A stretch of 64,000 nucleotides of DNA, from positions 2,568,501-2,632,500 of the forward strand of contig NZ_CP023747.1 in assembly GCF_008704995.1 (NCBI RefSeq), written 5' to 3'. The first letter of the stretch is position 1. Each line of letters opens with the position of its first letter. A model generated the notes under the pieces. The model ran no database searches. It was not told the origin of the DNA and saw nothing but the letters and a program-made list of their open reading frames with translations. The position numbers and the translations under genes were made by a program. The stretch is from Streptomyces nodosus. Lineage in GTDB: Bacteria > Actinomycetota > Actinomycetes > Streptomycetales > Streptomycetaceae. Positions 61,825 through 64,000 of this stretch are shown piece after piece.

Positions 61825-63696
61825 CTACGCCTCGCGCGCCCCCTGGTACATCTCGTCGATCAGATGCTTGTACTCCCGCTCCACCACCGGACGCTTCAGC
61901 TTCAGGCTCGGCGTGAGCTCGCCGTGCTCGATGTCCAGGTCCCTCGGCAGCAGACGGAACCTCCTGACGGCCTGCCAGCGCTGGAGGCCCTCGTTGAGCT
62001 GTCTGACATAGCCGTCGATCATCTCGACCGTGGCCGGGTCGGCGACCACCTCCGCATAGGGCTTGCCGCCCAGACCGTTCTCCTTCGCCCACTCCAGGAG
62101 GGAAGGCTCGTCCAGGGCGATCAGCGCGCTGCAGAAGTTCCGGTCGGCGCCGTGCACCAGGATGTTGGAGACATACGGGCACAGGGCCTTGAACTGCCCC
62201 TCGGCCTCGGCGGGCGCGATGTACTTGCCGCCGGAGGTCTTGATGAGGTCCTTCTTGCGGTCGGTGATGCTCAGATAGCCGTCGGGCGACAGCTCGCCGA
62301 TGTCCCCGGTGTGGAACCAGCCGTCCGGCTCCAGCACCTCGGCGGTCTTCTCCGGCAGCCCGTGGTAGCCCTCCATGATGCCGGGGCCGCGCAGCAGGAT
62401 CTCGCCGTCGTCCGCGATCCGCACCTCGGTGCCGGGCAGCGGCTTGCCGACCGTGCCGGTGCGGTACGCCTCGCCCGGGTTCACGAAGGAGGCCGCGGAG
62501 GACTCCGTGAGGCCGTAGCCCTCCAGGATGTGGATGCCGGCGCCCGCGAAGAAGTACCCGATCTCGGGCGCGAGGGCGGCGGAGCCGGAGATGCAGGCGC
62601 GCAGCCTGCCGCCGAACGCCTCGCGGATCTTGGCGAAGACGAGCGCGTCCGCGGCCTTGTGCCGGGCGGCGAGACCGAGGGGCACGGAGCGGCTGCCGGT
62701 GCGGCGGAAGTTGTCCTGCGAGGCCTTGGCGTACTCGCGTGCGATCCCGGCCGCCCACTGGAAGATCTTGTACTTGGCCGCACCGCCGGCCCGGGCCCGG
62801 GCGGCGACCCCGTTGTAGACCTTCTCGAAGATGCGCGGCACGGCCGCCATATAGGTCGGCTGCACCACCGGAAGATTCTCGATGATCTTGTCGACCCGGC
62901 CGTCGACGGCGCTGACGTGCCCGACCTCGATCTGGCCGGAGATCAGCACCTTGCCGAAGACATGCGCGAGCGGCAGCCACAGGTACTGCAGGTCCTCGCC
63001 GCTGACCAGTCCGGTCGCCGCGATGGCCTTCGCCATGTACGACCAGTTGTCGTGCGGAAGGCGCACCCCCTTGGGCCGGCCGGTGGTCCCCGAGGTGTAG
63101 ATCAGGGTGGCGAGCTGGTCCTTGGTGATCGCACCGACCCGCTCCTTGATCAGCTCGGGGTGCTCCTTCAGGCGGGCGGCGCCCCGGGTCTCGAGTTCGG
63201 CCAGTGTGAGCACCCGGTCGCCGGTCTCCACGCCCTCGGGGTCGATCACCACGAAGTGGGTCAGCCCGGGCAGCTCGGCGCTCCTGCTCCGCGCCTTGGC
63301 CAGTTGCTCCGCGTTCTCCGCGATGAGCACCTTGCTCTCGGAGTCGGAGAGGATGAAGGCCGATTCGTCGCTGTTCGTCTGCGGATAGACCGTGGTGGTG
63401 GCCGCGCCGGCGCACATGATGCCCAGATCGGCGAGGATCCACTCGACCCGGGTCGAGGAGGCGAGCGCCACCCGCTGCTCCGGCTGCACACCCAGTTCGA
63501 TCAGCCCGGCCGCGACGGCCTGGACCCGTGCGGCGGCCTCGGCCCAGCTCAGTGACTTCCAGCCGTCCGGACCCTCGCCGTTTCCGGGCACGGGGTAGCG
63601 GTAGGCCTCCGCGTCCGGCGTGGCCGCCACACGCTCCAGAAAGAGGGCCGCCACGGACGGCGGACGGTTGTCGATCAACGTCTGGGTGTCGCTCAC
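61825..63696 (-). CDS. fadD: long-chain fatty acid-CoA ligase (AMP-forming)
   Basis: Acyl-CoA synthetase that activates fatty acids with ATP and CoA. 623 residues: IYTSGTTGRPKGVRLPHDNW (P-loop of AMP-forming enzymes), YLWLPLAHVFGKV, LRACISGSAALAPEIGYFFAGAGIHILEGYGLTESSA, PLPGTEVRIADDGEILLRGPGIMEGYHGLPEKTAEVLEPDGWFHTGDIGELSPDGYLSITDRKKDLIKTSGGKYIAP (A8-A10 motifs with the catalytic Lys region) and the C-terminal fold. GTG 63696 has GGAGG upstream. It matches the FadD15 type found next to lepA in actinobacteria. A partial palindrome lies about 100 bases upstream. Confidence 0.94.
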   Translation of the reverse strand: MSDTQTLIDNRPPSVAALFLERVAATPDAEAYRYPVPGNGEGPDGWKSLSWAEAAARVQAVAAGLIELGVQPEQRVALASSTRVEWILADLGIMCAGAATTTVYPQTNSDESAFILSDSESKVLIAENAEQLAKARSRSAELPGLTHFVVIDPEGVETGDRVLTLAELETRGAARLKEHPELIKERVGAITKDQLATLIYTSGTTGRPKGVRLPHDNWSYMAKAIAATGLVSGEDLQYLWLPLAHVFGKVLISGQIEVGHVSAVDGRVDKIIENLPVVQPTYMAAVPRIFEKVYNGVAARARAGGAAKYKIFQWAAGIAREYAKASQDNFRRTGSRSVPLGLAARHKAADALVFAKIREAFGGRLRACISGSAALAPEIGYFFAGAGIHILEGYGLTESSAASFVNPGEAYRTGTVGKPLPGTEVRIADDGEILLRGPGIMEGYHGLPEKTAEVLEPDGWFHTGDIGELSPDGYLSITDRKKDLIKTSGGKYIAPAEAEGQFKALCPYVSNILVHGADRNFCSALIALDEPSLLEWAKENGLGGKPYAEVVADPATVEMIDGYVRQLNEGLQRWQAVRRFRLLPRDLDIEHGELTPSLKLKRPVVEREYKHLIDEMYQGAREA

Positions 63697-63794
63697 GGCA
63701 TCCTCCGGGCCCCGCGGCGGTGCGGCTGACTCGTTGACGGGCGGGTGGCTGTGCGGCTGGGGTCACTCACGCGGCGCCTCTCGCCCACCCTTGC

Positions 63795-63810
63795 TTAACT
63801 CGTGAGTAAC
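63795..63810. promoter_or_regulatory. partial palindrome upstream of the acyl-CoA synthetase gene
   Basis: TTAACTCGTGAGTAAC contains the perfect inverted repeat ACTC-GT-GAGT with partly matching flanks. It lies about 100 bases upstream of the gene and is of the type bound by TetR-like acyl-CoA regulators, but no regulator gene is present. Confidence 0.4.
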
Positions 63811-63853
63811 CATCGGGCAGAGATCAGCGTAGAGCCCGACCGGCCGGTGCGTA

Positions 63854-63869
63854 AGGGGCGACGGCCCCT
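63854..63869. terminator. short hairpin AGGGGC-GACG-GCCCCT
   Basis: A 6-bp perfect stem with a four-base loop, in the gap upstream of the acyl-CoA synthetase gene. It may serve a gene beyond the right edge. Confidence 0.4.
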
Positions 63870-63900
63870 CACTTCCTACCGAGGGCGACCGGTCGTATGC

Positions 63901-63938
63901 ACAGGGGCCCGCCGCGCTTTCGCACGACGGGCCCCTGT
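63901..63938. terminator. strong hairpin at the right end
   Basis: An 11-bp perfect stem (ACAGGGGCCCG with CGGGCCCCTGT) with a 16-base loop. It is probably the terminator of a minus-strand gene that ends beyond base 64000 (lepA in the usual gene order). Confidence 0.7.
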
Positions 63939-64000
63939 TCCACCCGATTCGCCCCGCCCGATCCGGCCGGGCCGGACCCGGCGGTACGGCCGGTGGTTAC

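Overview
This is chromosomal DNA from a Streptomyces. It is very GC-rich and has GTG starts, ATGA-type overlaps, many apparently leaderless ATG starts, an XRE/DUF397 pair, Zur control of znuACB, and copies of the dispersed hairpin built on CCCC-GAAA-GGGG. From memory, the gene order (ppdK, dusB, glyS, znuACB-zur, uppS, recO, leuA, phoH-ybeY-corC-era, tricorn, rsmE, dnaJ-hrcA, hemW, fadD) follows the S. coelicolor region around SCO2494 to SCO2561. This looks like core chromosome rather than an acquired island.

Layout. 1-9.1 kb: start of ppdK, an LtaS-like phosphoglycerol transferase with a long acidic N-terminus, dusB, a DHA2-family efflux pump, a secreted ALF-repeat protein and glyS. 9.3-12.5 kb: the zinc regulon znuACB plus zur, with a Zur box over the start of znuA. 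12.5-18 kb: a small membrane protein, uppS, recO, two tiny genes divergent from an XRE/DUF397 regulator pair, and a TetX-like flavin monooxygenase. 18-21.7 kb: a two-component system divergent from an ABC-2 exporter.

21.8-28.4 kb: the least understood part. Six minus-strand genes are tightly packed. In transcription order they are an NNMT-like SAM methyltransferase, a 613-aa helical protein, a ParA/MinD-like ATPase with a deviant Walker A (GTGRS), two proteins of unknown fold, and a membrane-anchored coiled-coil protein. The first five match what I recall as the SCO2525, SCO2524, SCO2523, SCO2522 and SCO2521 families, a conserved actinobacterial cassette without a known function. A possible leaderless promoter carrying an inverted repeat precedes the methyltransferase. 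This is my main candidate for an undescribed system.

28.6-36.9 kb: a GNAT enzyme, an exo-sialidase overlapping a CX5R phosphatase, a zinc-ribbon/TerB protein, leuA with a four-leucine leader peptide and alternative hairpins, a protealysin-type M4 peptidase with an adjacent emfourin-like inhibitor, and a GH1 beta-glucosidase whose promoter spacer is a perfect palindrome. 37.1-41.5 kb: phoH, ybeY, corC, a metal-site-less cytidine-deaminase-like protein and era. 41.5-45.8 kb: a PfkB-type sugar kinase and a glucarate-dehydratase-like enolase-superfamily enzyme, the latter divergent from an MFS transporter across an operator-rich gap.

45.8-63.7 kb: adenosine/adenine deaminase, RNase Z, HIT protein, tricorn protease, a lipoprotein, rsmE, nitronate monooxygenase, dnaJ and hrcA with CIRCE, an MBL-fold hydrolase, a DUF3097 protein, hemW, an ATPase-GAF-SpoIIE phosphatase and a long-chain acyl-CoA synthetase. 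I saw no tRNA, rRNA, insertion sequence, phage gene or CRISPR array. All family calls come from reading motifs; no search was run.
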